Shown here piece by piece: positions 47,867 through 56,509 of a stretch of DNA of 64,000 bases. The notes beneath the pieces are model-generated. The model made no database searches. It was not told the origin of the DNA and saw only the letters and a list, made by a program, of their open reading frames with translations. The number at the start of each line of letters is the position of its first letter. Within the stretch, counting starts at the first letter, position 1. This stretch comes from Candidatus Hadersleviella danica (lineage in GTDB: Bacteria > Chloroflexota > Anaerolineae > Promineifilales > Promineifilaceae), in the NCBI GenBank assembly GCA_016711405.1, contig JADJSZ010000003.1, positions 124,001 through 188,000 on the forward strand. Direction: 5' to 3'. The translations under genes and the position numbers were made by a program.

Positions 47867-49564
47867 GTGTCTGAGAAAGAAATCGTGACCCAAGAAGAGA
47901 TGGCCGCTATTCATCCGCGCATTCCTGCCGCCTATGAGCAATTGCAAGCAGGCAAAATTAGCCGGCGCGAGTTTTTGCGCTTTGCAACTTTGCTGGGCAT
48001 GTCGGCCGCATTGGCTACCGCCTGCTCCAGTGGCACCGAAGAGCCAGTGGCCACCACCGAAAGTAGCACCACCACCACCACGACTGAAACCAGTTCGCGC
48101 TATGGCGGTGTGCTTCGCAAGGCAATGCAACTGCAATTGATTGACCACCCCGCCCGGCTCTCTTGGACGGAAGGGGCCAACATTGTCCGCCAAGTGGCGG
48201 AGTACCTAACCGAGACAGGGGCGGATAACATCACCCGGCCGTATTTGCTCGACCGCTGGGAAGCCAACGAAGATGTGACCGAGTGGACGCTCCACTTGCG
48301 CCAAGATGTGACATGGAACAACGGCGACCAATTCACGGCCGATGATGTTCTCTTCACCTTTGGCCAATGGCTCGATCCCGATGTTGGCTCCTCCATGCTC
48401 GGCTTGCTCACCTATTTGGATGGCATGGATAGCGTCGTTAAAGTAGACGATTACACTGTCAAGCTGATGCTCAACTCGGGCAACATTGGCGTGCCCGAAC
48501 ACCTCTTCCATTATCCAGCCATTGTCTTGCACCGCAACTTTGAGGGGGATTTTATTCAGCAACCCGTTGGCACAGGGGCTTACACCTTGGAAGAATATAA
48601 GGAAGGAGAACGCGCTGTCTTCAAGCGTCGGCCCGACTATTGGCGCAAAGCGGCCAATGGCGACCAACTTCCCTATCTGGACGAAATCATTTATGTTTCG
48701 ATTGACAAAGATGCGGGTGTGGCCGCTTTGCAATCGGGGCAAGTGGATTCGCTCTATCAGCCACGGCCGTCGGACTGGCAAGCCCTGAAAGACAACCCCG
48801 ACCTGAACACCTACGCCGTCAGCACCGCCCAATGCTTTGTCTTGCGGATGCGGGTGGACTTGGAGCCGTGGAACGACGTGCGCGTCCGCAACGCCCTCAA
48901 AATGTGCCAAGACCGGGCGCGAATTTTGCAACTCTCCTACTTTGGCGAAGGCGAGCTTTCCATTGATGCTCATGTGGCTCCCATCCACCCTGCCTTTGCC
49001 CCCAAACCCATCCCCGAATACGACCCCGAAGGGGCACGGGCGTTGCTAGAAGAGTGGGCGGCCGAAACGGGCAACACCTTGCCCTTGCAAGTCACCCTCG
49101 CCTCTAAGAACGACGAGGCGGAACCTGAAATTGCGGCCGCGCTGAAAGAGATGGCCGCCCCCGCTGGCTTTGACATTATCCTCGACATTACCGACCCCGG
49201 TGGTTTCTGGGACCGTTGGACAGAGGTGGATTTGGGCATTACGGCGTGGACGCATCGGCCGTTGGACACCATGGTTCTGCCCCTCGCCTACATTGCCGAT
49301 GCCGACGGCGTGCCCGTGCCGTGGAACGAAACGCGCTGGGTAGACGATGAGTTCAGTGCCCTTGTCCTGCAAGCGGAAAAGACGCTCGATGTGGAAGCCC
49401 GCCGCGCCATCATGTCCGACATTGAGGACATCATGCAAACCCGTGGCCCCATCGGCAACGCCTATTGGAAGAGCGTCTGGAACATTACCCACAAGAAGTT
49501 CCAAGGCATTTCCGCCCACCCCACCAGCTACGATTTGCTGTTTGAGGTGTACATTCAAGAATAA
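47867..49564 (+). CDS. ABC importer substrate-binding lipoprotein (family 5)
   Basis: 565 residues. An unusual N-terminal leader of about 30 residues precedes a Tat-like signal (SRREFLR, 32-38) and lipobox LATAC (Cys53); a Ser/Thr linker follows. The mature part is a peptide/nickel-type binding protein: LIDHPARL..., WTLHLRQDVTWNNGDQFTADDVLFTF, QQPVGTGAYTLEEYKEGERAVFKRRPDYW, DYTVKLML. GTG 47867 is preceded by GAGGAG. Delivers oligopeptides or a similar ligand to the permease encoded next. Confidence 0.93.
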   Translation: MSEKEIVTQEEMAAIHPRIPAAYEQLQAGKISRREFLRFATLLGMSAALATACSSGTEEPVATTESSTTTTTTETSSRYGGVLRKAMQLQLIDHPARLSWTEGANIVRQVAEYLTETGADNITRPYLLDRWEANEDVTEWTLHLRQDVTWNNGDQFTADDVLFTFGQWLDPDVGSSMLGLLTYLDGMDSVVKVDDYTVKLMLNSGNIGVPEHLFHYPAIVLHRNFEGDFIQQPVGTGAYTLEEYKEGERAVFKRRPDYWRKAANGDQLPYLDEIIYVSIDKDAGVAALQSGQVDSLYQPRPSDWQALKDNPDLNTYAVSTAQCFVLRMRVDLEPWNDVRVRNALKMCQDRARILQLSYFGEGELSIDAHVAPIHPAFAPKPIPEYDPEGARALLEEWAAETGNTLPLQVTLASKNDEAEPEIAAALKEMAAPAGFDIILDITDPGGFWDRWTEVDLGITAWTHRPLDTMVLPLAYIADADGVPVPWNETRWVDDEFSALVLQAEKTLDVEARRAIMSDIEDIMQTRGPIGNAYWKSVWNITHKKFQGISAHPTSYDLLFEVYIQE

Positions 49565-49640
49565 AAATGAGTAATGAGTAATGAATAATGAGTAAACCAT
49601 TCTTGGCTCATTATTCATTACTCATTGTTCATTACTCATT
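49565..49640. repeat. Inverted tandem repeat TGAGTAATGAATAATGAG
   Basis: Perfect 18-base arms at 49575-49592 and 49607-49624 separated by 14 bases. It lies between the binding protein stop and the permease start. Confidence 0.93.
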
Positions 49641-49643
49641 GAA

Positions 49644-50942
49644 ATGGCGCGTTTTATTTTCCGCAGTCTCATTTCCACGGCCGTGACCATGTTTTTGGTT
49701 TCGGCCGTGCTTTTCTTTTTGCTCGAAGTGGGGGGCGGGGATGTCACTGTCAAGATTTTGGGCGTATTCGCCACCCCCGAGCAGAGGGAATCGTATCGCA
49801 AGCAGTTGGGGCTAGACCGCTCGGCCGCGTTGCGCTACATGGATTGGCTGATTGGCAACGATTGGTCGGCCGAACGGCTGGTTGGGCATGATTTGGTGAC
49901 GGTGGCCAACGAGCAGACAGGCGAGCAACAGTGGTGGGCGGAGGTAGACGGCCGTCTGACCCGCTGGGAAATGACGGCCGATGGCCTCAATGCCCTCATC
50001 CGCCAGCCCAGCGGCGACATTGTGCGCGAACCAGTGGGGGAGGTGTGGACGACAAATGAGGCGGGCGAAGAAGAGTTTTGGGGGGTGAACACCAACAACA
50101 GTGCCGTGCGCTGGGTGCGCGGCGGGGGGGAGACAGCTTTCCAACTAACCACAGCCGGGATGCGCGAGGTGCAAAATGCGCCCGCGCAATACATTCCGCT
50201 CCGCAAAGGATTATTAAGAGGGGACGCGGGCTTGTCGCTCCAATCGGGGCGACCCGTTTCGGCCGCTTTGGGGACACGGATACGCAATACGGCCGTTCTG
50301 GCGGGAGCCGCTTTCGCCATCGTCATGCCGCTCGCCTTACTGCTGGGGGTGGTGGCGGGCATTAGCGAAGGGCGGCCGATAGACCGCGTGATTTCGATTG
50401 TGGGGCTGGCGTTTACGGCCACGCCCGAATTTGTGACGGGCATTTTCCTCATCCTTATTTTTGGCATATGGCTGAAGTGGTTGCCGGCCGTGTCGGTCTT
50501 TTTGAGCGACGATGCGATGTTCCGCGACCCGACGCTGATTGCGTTGCCCGTGCTGACGTTGACGGCCGTGGAACTCGGCTATGTGGCGCGCATGACTCGC
50601 GCCAGCATGGTGGAGGTGATGTCCTCTTCCTATATTCGCACAGCCATTATTAAGGGGATGCCCTTCCGCCGCGTCGTTTTGCGCCACGCCTTGCGCAATG
50701 CGCTGATGGCTCCCATCACGATTATTATGTTGCATGTCAACTGGTTGGTCGGCGGGGTGGTGGTGGTGGAGGTGATTTTCGGCTTTCCCGGCCTTGGCAA
50801 ATACATTTATGATTCGGCCATTTTCGGGGATTTTAACGCGGTGGAAGCGGCCGCGATGCTCACCGTCCTCATCGCCGTCGTCACCCGCCTGCTGGGCGAC
50901 TTGGCGTATACGTTTCTGAATCCGCGCATCAGGTATAGTTAG
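49644..50942 (+). CDS. ABC importer permease 1 with extracytoplasmic insert (DppB-like)
   Basis: 432 residues, about 110 longer than usual. The first membrane helix (7-28) is followed by a loop that contains a beta-rich insertion (about 78-190, GEQQWWAEVDGRLTRWEMTADGLNALIRQ...AGEEEFWGVNTNNSAVRWVRGG). Then comes the conserved RGDAGLSLQSGRPV and the five remaining helices with the EAA-type loop YIRTAIIKGMPFRRVVLRHALRNALMAP. The insertion looks like two short WW/beta-strand units on the outer face and may help bind the substrate-binding protein. Confidence 0.92.
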   Translation: MARFIFRSLISTAVTMFLVSAVLFFLLEVGGGDVTVKILGVFATPEQRESYRKQLGLDRSAALRYMDWLIGNDWSAERLVGHDLVTVANEQTGEQQWWAEVDGRLTRWEMTADGLNALIRQPSGDIVREPVGEVWTTNEAGEEEFWGVNTNNSAVRWVRGGGETAFQLTTAGMREVQNAPAQYIPLRKGLLRGDAGLSLQSGRPVSAALGTRIRNTAVLAGAAFAIVMPLALLLGVVAGISEGRPIDRVISIVGLAFTATPEFVTGIFLILIFGIWLKWLPAVSVFLSDDAMFRDPTLIALPVLTLTAVELGYVARMTRASMVEVMSSSYIRTAIIKGMPFRRVVLRHALRNALMAPITIIMLHVNWLVGGVVVVEVIFGFPGLGKYIYDSAIFGDFNAVEAAAMLTVLIAVVTRLLGDLAYTFLNPRIRYS

Positions 50943-51004
50943 TCGGTCAGTCTCTCAGTCGGTCAGTCCCTTACTCTCTTACTCTCCCCCTCTCCCTCCC
51001 CCCT
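50943..51004. repeat. GTCGGTCAGTCTCTCA units and CTCTTACTCTCC tract
   Basis: Same module pair as 22027-22118. Fills the gap between two permease genes. Confidence 0.75.
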
Positions 51005-51007
51005 CCC

Positions 51008-51913
51008 ATGACAGCTACCACCACACCCCCCACACTCCTCCGCCGCTGGTGGCAGGGGTTTGCTATTGTCTTTGAATCGCGGGTGGGGACGGTGGGGCTG
51101 GCCATTGTTCTCTTTTGGCTGGCGGTGGGGATTGTCTCGCTGGTGTGGACACCTTATGAGCCGAACACGAGTGCGTTTGACCAGAACTTGGCTCCGAATG
51201 CGGCCAACTGGTTGGGGACAGATCACCTCGGCCGTGATATTTTCTCGCGGCTGATGCAGGGAACCCAAGTGATTTTGCTCAAAACGCGCTTGCCCAATAC
51301 CAGTTGGGTGTTGCCCGGCGGCGTGGCCTTGTGGGGTGTGTTGGGGTCGTTGGCATTGGGGGCGGTGCTGGGGCTGAACGCGGGCTATCGGGGCGGGTGG
51401 ACAGACCAAATTATCATGCAGTTTTTGGATGCGCTCATCGCCTTCCCTGTCATTGTGCTGTATTTGGTGGTGATTGCCGCGTTGGGGCAGGGGGATTTGG
51501 TGGTCATTTTGGCCATCACCATTACGGGCGCACCGGGGGTGGCGCGATTGGCGCGGAGCTTGGCGCTGGATATTAAGACGCGGGATTATATTCGCGCGGC
51601 CGAAACCCGTGGCGAAAACCCGTGGTACATTATGTTTTGGGAGATTTTGCCCAACGCACGGGGGCCTCTGCTGGTGGATGCGATGTTGCGGGTGGGGTAT
51701 GCCATCTTCACCATTGGCACGCTGGGCTTTTTGGGTATTGGCTTGCCCCCGCCCGACCCCGATTGGGGGAGCATGGTGAACGAGGCGCGAAAGAGCATTT
51801 TCTCGAATCCGTTGGCCGTTGTTTGGCCGTCGTTGGCTATCGCGTCCCTCGTCATTGGCCTGAATCTTTTTGCAGATGGGATGCGGGAAGAGTTGACGCG
51901 ATATCAGAAGTAG
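51008..51913 (+). CDS. ABC importer permease 2 (DppC-like)
   Basis: 301 residues with five to six helices, the N-terminal oligopeptide-permease domain (FESRVGTVGLAIVLFWLAVGI...LAPNAANWLGTDHLGRDIFSRLMQGTQ) and the ATPase-contact loop DYIRAAETRGENPWYIMFWEILPNARGPLLV. Complete. Confidence 0.94.
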   Translation: MTATTTPPTLLRRWWQGFAIVFESRVGTVGLAIVLFWLAVGIVSLVWTPYEPNTSAFDQNLAPNAANWLGTDHLGRDIFSRLMQGTQVILLKTRLPNTSWVLPGGVALWGVLGSLALGAVLGLNAGYRGGWTDQIIMQFLDALIAFPVIVLYLVVIAALGQGDLVVILAITITGAPGVARLARSLALDIKTRDYIRAAETRGENPWYIMFWEILPNARGPLLVDAMLRVGYAIFTIGTLGFLGIGLPPPDPDWGSMVNEARKSIFSNPLAVVWPSLAIASLVIGLNLFADGMREELTRYQK

Positions 51914-52040
51914 ATAGAGAGGGGAGATAGAGATAGAGGGAGGTATGGGTAATCATGCTTTATTGCAAAAGGGCAAAAGAGCTAAAATGCAAAAAGATGT
52001 CTTTGTATTTTTGCATCATTGCCCTTTTGCAATAAAAAAT
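51914..52040. repeat. AGATAGAGA repeat and TTATTGCAAAAGGGCAA hairpin
   Basis: GATAGAGA units (51912-51942), then perfect 17-base arms at 51960-51976 and 52019-52035. The left arm matches 34166-34200 almost base for base. Confidence 0.92.
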
Positions 52041-52052
52041 TGTTGAGTTTTT

Positions 52053-53114
52053 ATGACAAAACCTGTTCTAAAAGTGCAAGATTTGGCTGTCGCGTACAAG
52101 GTGCGCGGGGGCGAGATTGAGGCGGTGCAAAATGTATCGTTTGAAATCGGCCGTGGCGAATCTTATGGCATTGTCGGCGAAAGTGGGTGTGGCAAAAGCA
52201 CGATGGCGTGGGCTGTGCTGAACTTTTTGGGAGCCAATGGGTATGTCAAACGGGGGCAAATTTTCTTTCAGGGGCAAAATTTGGTGGGCAAGAGCAGTGA
52301 GGAGCTACGCCAGTTGCGGGGCGACCAGATTGCGATGGTGTACCAAGACCCGATGCAAGCCCTGAACCCCTCGATGCGGCTGGGCGACCAACTGACCGAG
52401 GTGTTGATGGTGCATCGGGGGATGGGCAAGGAGGCGGCGACGCGGCGGTGCTTGGAGATGTTGGAGAAGGTGCATATGCCCGACGCGGCCGAGGTCATGC
52501 GCCGTTACCCGCACCAAATTTCGGGGGGGCAACAGCAGCGGGTGGTCATTGCGATGGCCTTGCTCAACAACCCCGCTTTGCTGATTATGGATGAGCCGAC
52601 CACCGCCTTGGATGTGACCGTGGAAGCGGCCGTGCTGGATCTCATCGCCGAATTGCGGCGGGAGTTTGACACGGCCATTTTGTTTATTAGCCATAATTTG
52701 GGGGTGGTGGCGCGGGTGTGCGATAGGGTGGGGGTGATGTATGCGGGGGAAATGGTGGAACGCGCGGCCGTGCATGAAATCTTCGCCCATCCGCAACACC
52801 CCTATACGCAAGGATTGATGCGCTGTGTGCCCCGCTTGGGGGCAGACAAGGGGAGTAGCCAGTTGCACCCCATTCCGGGCAGGGTTCCGCCACCCGATGC
52901 ACGGCCGAGCGGGTGCATCTATGCCCCCCGCTGTGATTATGCGCGGCCGAAATGCCGCACGGAACGGCCGTTGTTGCGCCAATTGGCCAGCGGCACAGTT
53001 GTGCGTTGCCACTTTGCGGAGGAGATTGACCCCAGCCAATGGGTTCCTACGGATGACATTCTCGTGGCTCCCCGTGCGGTGGCGACAGAAACGGCCGAAC
53101 CGATTTTATGCTGA
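52053..53114 (+). CDS. ABC importer ATPase 1 (DppD-like)
   Basis: 353 residues: Walker A GESGCGKST (about 43-51), signature SGGQQQRVV, Walker B LLIMDEPTTALD, H-loop ISHNLG, and the C-terminal oligopeptide ABC domain with a Cys cluster (CIYAPRCDYARPKCR) as in Opp/DppD proteins that bind an Fe-S cluster. Overlaps the next gene by seven bases. Confidence 0.94.
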   Translation: MTKPVLKVQDLAVAYKVRGGEIEAVQNVSFEIGRGESYGIVGESGCGKSTMAWAVLNFLGANGYVKRGQIFFQGQNLVGKSSEELRQLRGDQIAMVYQDPMQALNPSMRLGDQLTEVLMVHRGMGKEAATRRCLEMLEKVHMPDAAEVMRRYPHQISGGQQQRVVIAMALLNNPALLIMDEPTTALDVTVEAAVLDLIAELRREFDTAILFISHNLGVVARVCDRVGVMYAGEMVERAAVHEIFAHPQHPYTQGLMRCVPRLGADKGSSQLHPIPGRVPPPDARPSGCIYAPRCDYARPKCRTERPLLRQLASGTVVRCHFAEEIDPSQWVPTDDILVAPRAVATETAEPILC

Positions 53115-54136
53115 ACCACCTCAAAAAATATTATGAGGTGGCGGGCAACACGGTGAAGGATGTACTGGGGTTGGGGCAAAAACGGTACGTGAAAGCGGTG
53201 GAAGATGCGTCGTTTCAGGTGCAACGCGGCCGTACCTTGGGCATTGTGGGGGAGAGCGGGTGCGGCAAGAGCACGCTCATCAAGACGATTATTGGGCTGG
53301 AGGATAGCACGAGTGGCGAGGCGACGTTTATGGGGTTTGACATTACGGGCAATCTTGGTCAGCGCGATGAACGGCTGATTCAGGAGTTGCAGATGGTGTT
53401 TCAGAACCCCGATTCGACCATGAACCCGTCGTACACAGTCGGCCAGCAGATTGCCCGGCCGATGCAACGCTTTCGCACAGTGCCGCCGCAGAAGATTCGG
53501 GCGGAAGTGGTGAAGTTGCTGGATGCGATGCGCTTGGGGGAGAGTTATTACAACCGTTTGCCGCGCCAACTGAGCGGGGGAGAAAAGCAACGGGTGGGCA
53601 TTGCGCGGGCGTTGGCCAGCCAACCCGAGTTGGTGTTGTGTGATGAGCCTGTCAGCGCGTTGGATGTTTCGGTGCAGGCGGCGATTCTCAATTTGTTGTT
53701 GGATGTGCAACGGGAGTACGGGACGACGCTTGTTTTTATCGCCCATGATTTAAGTGTGGTGCGCTTTTTCTCGGATGAGGTGGCGGTGATGTATTTGGGG
53801 CAGGTGGTGGAGATTGGGCCAGCGGAGGCGATTTATGCGCCGCCGTATCATCCCTATACCGAGGCGTTGTTATCGGCCGTGCCCATCCCCGACCCCACTG
53901 TGCAACAAAAGCGCATTCGGCTGGAAGGGAGCGTGCCCAGTGCCATTGCCCCGCCGACTGGTTGCCGCTTCCACACGCGCTGTCCGCGCCGGCAGTTGTT
54001 GGCAGATGGCGGGAAAATCTGCGAGACAGATATCCCGCCGTGGCGCGATGTAGGGCGAGGCCACCGCATATTTTGCCACATTCCCGAAGCGCAGTTGCGG
54101 GCGTTTGAGCCTGTCATTGAGGGGAAGAAGCCTTAG
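53108..54136 (+). CDS. ABC importer ATPase 2 (DppF-like)
   Basis: 342 residues: Walker A GESGCGKST, signature LSGGEKQRV, Walker B LVLCDEPVSALD, H-loop IAHDLS, and the C-terminal GCRFHTRCPRRQ...C Cys cluster. Completes the five-gene importer with two different ATPases. A poly-C tract follows 23 bases after the stop. Confidence 0.94.
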   Translation: MLNHLKKYYEVAGNTVKDVLGLGQKRYVKAVEDASFQVQRGRTLGIVGESGCGKSTLIKTIIGLEDSTSGEATFMGFDITGNLGQRDERLIQELQMVFQNPDSTMNPSYTVGQQIARPMQRFRTVPPQKIRAEVVKLLDAMRLGESYYNRLPRQLSGGEKQRVGIARALASQPELVLCDEPVSALDVSVQAAILNLLLDVQREYGTTLVFIAHDLSVVRFFSDEVAVMYLGQVVEIGPAEAIYAPPYHPYTEALLSAVPIPDPTVQQKRIRLEGSVPSAIAPPTGCRFHTRCPRRQLLADGGKICETDIPPWRDVGRGHRIFCHIPEAQLRAFEPVIEGKKP

Positions 54137-54159
54137 CCCGACAATTCCCGTCGAAGGGG

Positions 54160-54177
54160 CCCCCCCCCCCCCCCCCC
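54160..54177. repeat. C18 homopolymer tract
   Basis: Eighteen consecutive C directly after GGGG, between the end of the importer operon and the end of the convergent small membrane protein gene. Its exact length is unreliable by any sequencing method. Confidence 0.9.
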
Positions 54178-54179
54178 TC

Positions 54180-54487
54180 CTAAATAGCGCGGCGATAAAG
54201 CCGTGTGTAGACCAGCCAGCCCACGGCCGAAACCCCGCCCCACACCACCCCCCAGCTCACACAAACCACCATCGTGCCCATGATGGCAAACGGGCTACCC
54301 AAGGCACGGCCGAGGTATTCATCTGGCGTGCAAGGGTAGGCGGGAATATCCATCGGCGCAGGGGGCCCATACCCGTCTCCCCGCACCGCTTGCCATTCAG
54401 GGTAAATAAGAGCGGCAACCATAACCAAGGGGGCAAAACGAAGCCAGCTATCCATAAAACCCACCACAATATCGCGTTGTTGAACAT
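54180..54487 (-). pseudogene. Small membrane protein, frameshifted
   Basis: About 103 residues. The N-terminus MFNNAILWWVLWIAGFVLPP reads from ATG 54487 with GAGGTG upstream. After a C5 run (54429-54433 on plus, as G) the continuation LVMVAALIYPEWQAVRGDGYG...TRLYRRAI is in another frame to 54180. One added base joins two hydrophobic segments and a Pro/Asp loop. An alternative start at 54518 is less likely. No family recognised. Confidence 0.55.
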
Positions 54488-54504
54488 CTTGACACCTCAA
54501 TGAT

Positions 54505-54978
54505 TTAGCCGTGGCCAAAAAGGTTGGTAGTGGGAACCTGCGCCATTCGTTGCGGCAAAAAGTTACTCTCTAATTGAGCCATTTGCTGGAGCAACTTTTG
54601 GTGAGTCTCTGCCCAAATCACGGCCGCTCGCGCATCCCCCACCCCCTGCAAAACCTGATAACAACACCACTCCAAATACACAGGGTCATCCGATTTAAGC
54701 AGAGCCACCCCTGCCCGATACGCCAAAATTTCTTCCACCTGCGCCAACGCCCGCTCGGCCGCGCCCTGTTGCCAATAGATATAGGCCAACATGCTTTGCA
54801 CATCGGCCAAACGGCCGGGAACTGCAAACGGCCGAAGATAGCCGCCGCCTCCTCCCCATATTGTTGCGCCATCCCCAATCTCCCCAACGACACCATCGCC
54901 CGCGCCCGGCACACGGCCAACATGCCCTTGTAGAGCGGCCGTTGTATTTGTTGGCTCCACGCCTCCGCTTGGGTGCAC
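54505..54978 (-). CDS. BTAD regulator fragment 4 (C-terminal TPR end)
   Basis: End of the regulator encoded from 57753: RLADVQSMLAYIYWQQGAAERALAQVEEILAYRAG... TPR-like helices, ending MAQVPTTNLFGHG. The frame joins the previous fragment at TTCCCGG near 54822; one added base is needed. Reading upstream of that point in this frame is spurious. Confidence 0.65.
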   Translation of the reverse strand: MHPSGGVEPTNTTAALQGHVGRVPGAGDGVVGEIGDGATIWGGGGGYLRPFAVPGRLADVQSMLAYIYWQQGAAERALAQVEEILAYRAGVALLKSDDPVYLEWCCYQVLQGVGDARAAVIWAETHQKLLQQMAQLESNFLPQRMAQVPTTNLFGHG

Positions 54979-55217
54979 AAGGCCAACGCTTGCTGAGCTT
55001 CCCCTTCGTATTGCGCCAACAACGCCTTATAAATGGTTCCATAGGCCAAAAACTGGGTCAGGTGGTGCATGTCCCAGATGTGCAACGCCTCATCATACCC
55101 TTTGCTGGCGGCCGACCAGTTGCCAATCCGCTGTTGAATGCGCCCCACAGCAACCGATTGTCCGCTATCAGCAAATCGTGGCTGAGTTGTTGGCAAATCT
55201 CCCATGCTTCGTGGCAC
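54618..55217 (-). CDS. BTAD regulator fragment 3 (TPR repeats)
   Basis: Middle TPR region: GRIQQRIGNWSAASKGYDEALHIWDMHHLTQFLAYGTIYKALLAQYEGEAQQALALCTQAEAWSQ...YGEEAAAIFGRLQFP. Entered from fragment 2 at a G4 run near 55143 and left at TTCCCGG near 54822; each break needs one added base. Confidence 0.65.
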   Translation of the reverse strand: MPRSMGDLPTTQPRFADSGQSVAVGRIQQRIGNWSAASKGYDEALHIWDMHHLTQFLAYGTIYKALLAQYEGEAQQALALCTQAEAWSQQIQRPLYKGMLAVCRARAMVSLGRLGMAQQYGEEAAAIFGRLQFPAVWPMCKACWPISIGNRARPSGRWRRWKKFWRIGQGWLCLNRMTLCIWSGVVIRFCRGWGMRERP

Positions 55218-56509
55218 ACCCCAATGGCCGTGGCATATTCCCCGTGGAGCATGTGCCCCAAGGCAAGGTTGTGCAGTGCATTTTGTTGCACAGCGGGGGA
55301 ACCAATCTGTTTTGCAAGTGCAAAATTTGGTAAAAAGCGCGGCCGTGCATCCTGATTGGTGACCCCATCAACCACCGCTTGGGCATAAAGCGCCTTACTC
55401 GCCCCCCATAAATCATCCGCTTGGTAAAAGATGGGCAACGCTTGGGTGGCAAACTGTTGCGCGGCCGTGTGGTTGCCTTCCGACACGGCCGCCAGCGTCG
55501 CTTGGATGTACAAATAAGCCGCCGCCACCGATTGGGAAAATTCGGCCGCTAACGACAATCCTTCGGCCATTGTTTGGCGTATCAACTCGAGCTTGCTTTC
55601 TTGCTGGTGCGCCGCGCACAACAGCGCATAGGCTCGCAAACGCATTTCGGGCGGCACGGCCGCATCTTGCAACACGGTTTGGATGAGCGGCAAGGCCAAT
55701 TTGTATTCGCCGCGCTCCAACCACAACTCCGCACTCAATAATGGGGCAATTTCGGCCAGCAAGGTGGCTCCTTCGGCGAATAAACCCACCACCAAAAAGT
55801 AATTGGCCAGCGGGGTTAACGCTTGTTGGATGAGGGGTTGGAGGTGGGGTTGCTGTGTGCGCCGCGCCAAGCACCACACCCACGCCGCCCGAATGTTGTC
55901 ATATTCTTGCCGAATGTGGCGCACGGCCGTTTGCGATTGCGACCCGCGCAATGGTTGCCCCTGTTGGTGCAACAAAGTTAAGTAATAGGTGGCGTGTCGC
56001 TCGGCCGCTTGCTCTGCCTCGGGTTCCACGGCTGTTAATTTGGCTTGGGCAAGTTGGCGCAGAAGGGGATGGGTGTGGTAACGGCCGTTGCGCTCCACCG
56101 CCAACAGCGAACGGTCCACCAACTGAGCCAAATCGAAGAAAGTGGCCAAGGCAATTTTTTGTGCCGCCTCGGCCGTAAACGTCCCTTGCAACAGCGAGAG
56201 CCGCGCCAAAACCAATTGCAAGTTGGGCTTGAGCAACTGCCACGAACCATCAAAGACAGCATCTAAACTTTGATGCCGGGCAGGCACATCCCCTTGCGGA
56301 GCGACCCACAATTCCAGATTTTGTTGCAAAAACTTGAAGAGCGTCGGCAAATCATAGGCGCGTAGCCATGCGGCGGCCATTTCAATGGCCAGTGGCATCC
56401 CCGCCACCAATTGCACCAATTCCCGAATGAGTTGTTGCTCTTCGGCCGAAAACAGGCGATTGTCGTAGCGCTGGGCACGCGCCATAAACAACGCCTCGCC
56501 ATAATCCAA
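55058..56509 (-). CDS. BTAD regulator fragment 2 (NB-ARC end and TPR repeats)
   Basis: Continues from the ATPase domain (LDYGEALFMARAQRYDN...PLAIEMAAAWL, the GxP-like GMPLAIE motif of NB-ARC/STAND proteins, then LARLSLLQGTFTAEAAQKI) into several TPR pairs. Entered at a G4 run near 56522 and lost at a G4 run near 55143; one added base repairs each. Confidence 0.72.
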   Translation of the reverse strand: MDYGEALFMARAQRYDNRLFSAEEQQLIRELVQLVAGMPLAIEMAAAWLRAYDLPTLFKFLQQNLELWVAPQGDVPARHQSLDAVFDGSWQLLKPNLQLVLARLSLLQGTFTAEAAQKIALATFFDLAQLVDRSLLAVERNGRYHTHPLLRQLAQAKLTAVEPEAEQAAERHATYYLTLLHQQGQPLRGSQSQTAVRHIRQEYDNIRAAWVWCLARRTQQPHLQPLIQQALTPLANYFLVVGLFAEGATLLAEIAPLLSAELWLERGEYKLALPLIQTVLQDAAVPPEMRLRAYALLCAAHQQESKLELIRQTMAEGLSLAAEFSQSVAAAYLYIQATLAAVSEGNHTAAQQFATQALPIFYQADDLWGASKALYAQAVVDGVTNQDARPRFLPNFALAKQIGSPAVQQNALHNLALGHMLHGEYATAIGVCHEAWEICQQLSHDLLIADNRLLWGAFNSGLATGRPPAKGMMRRCTSGTCTT

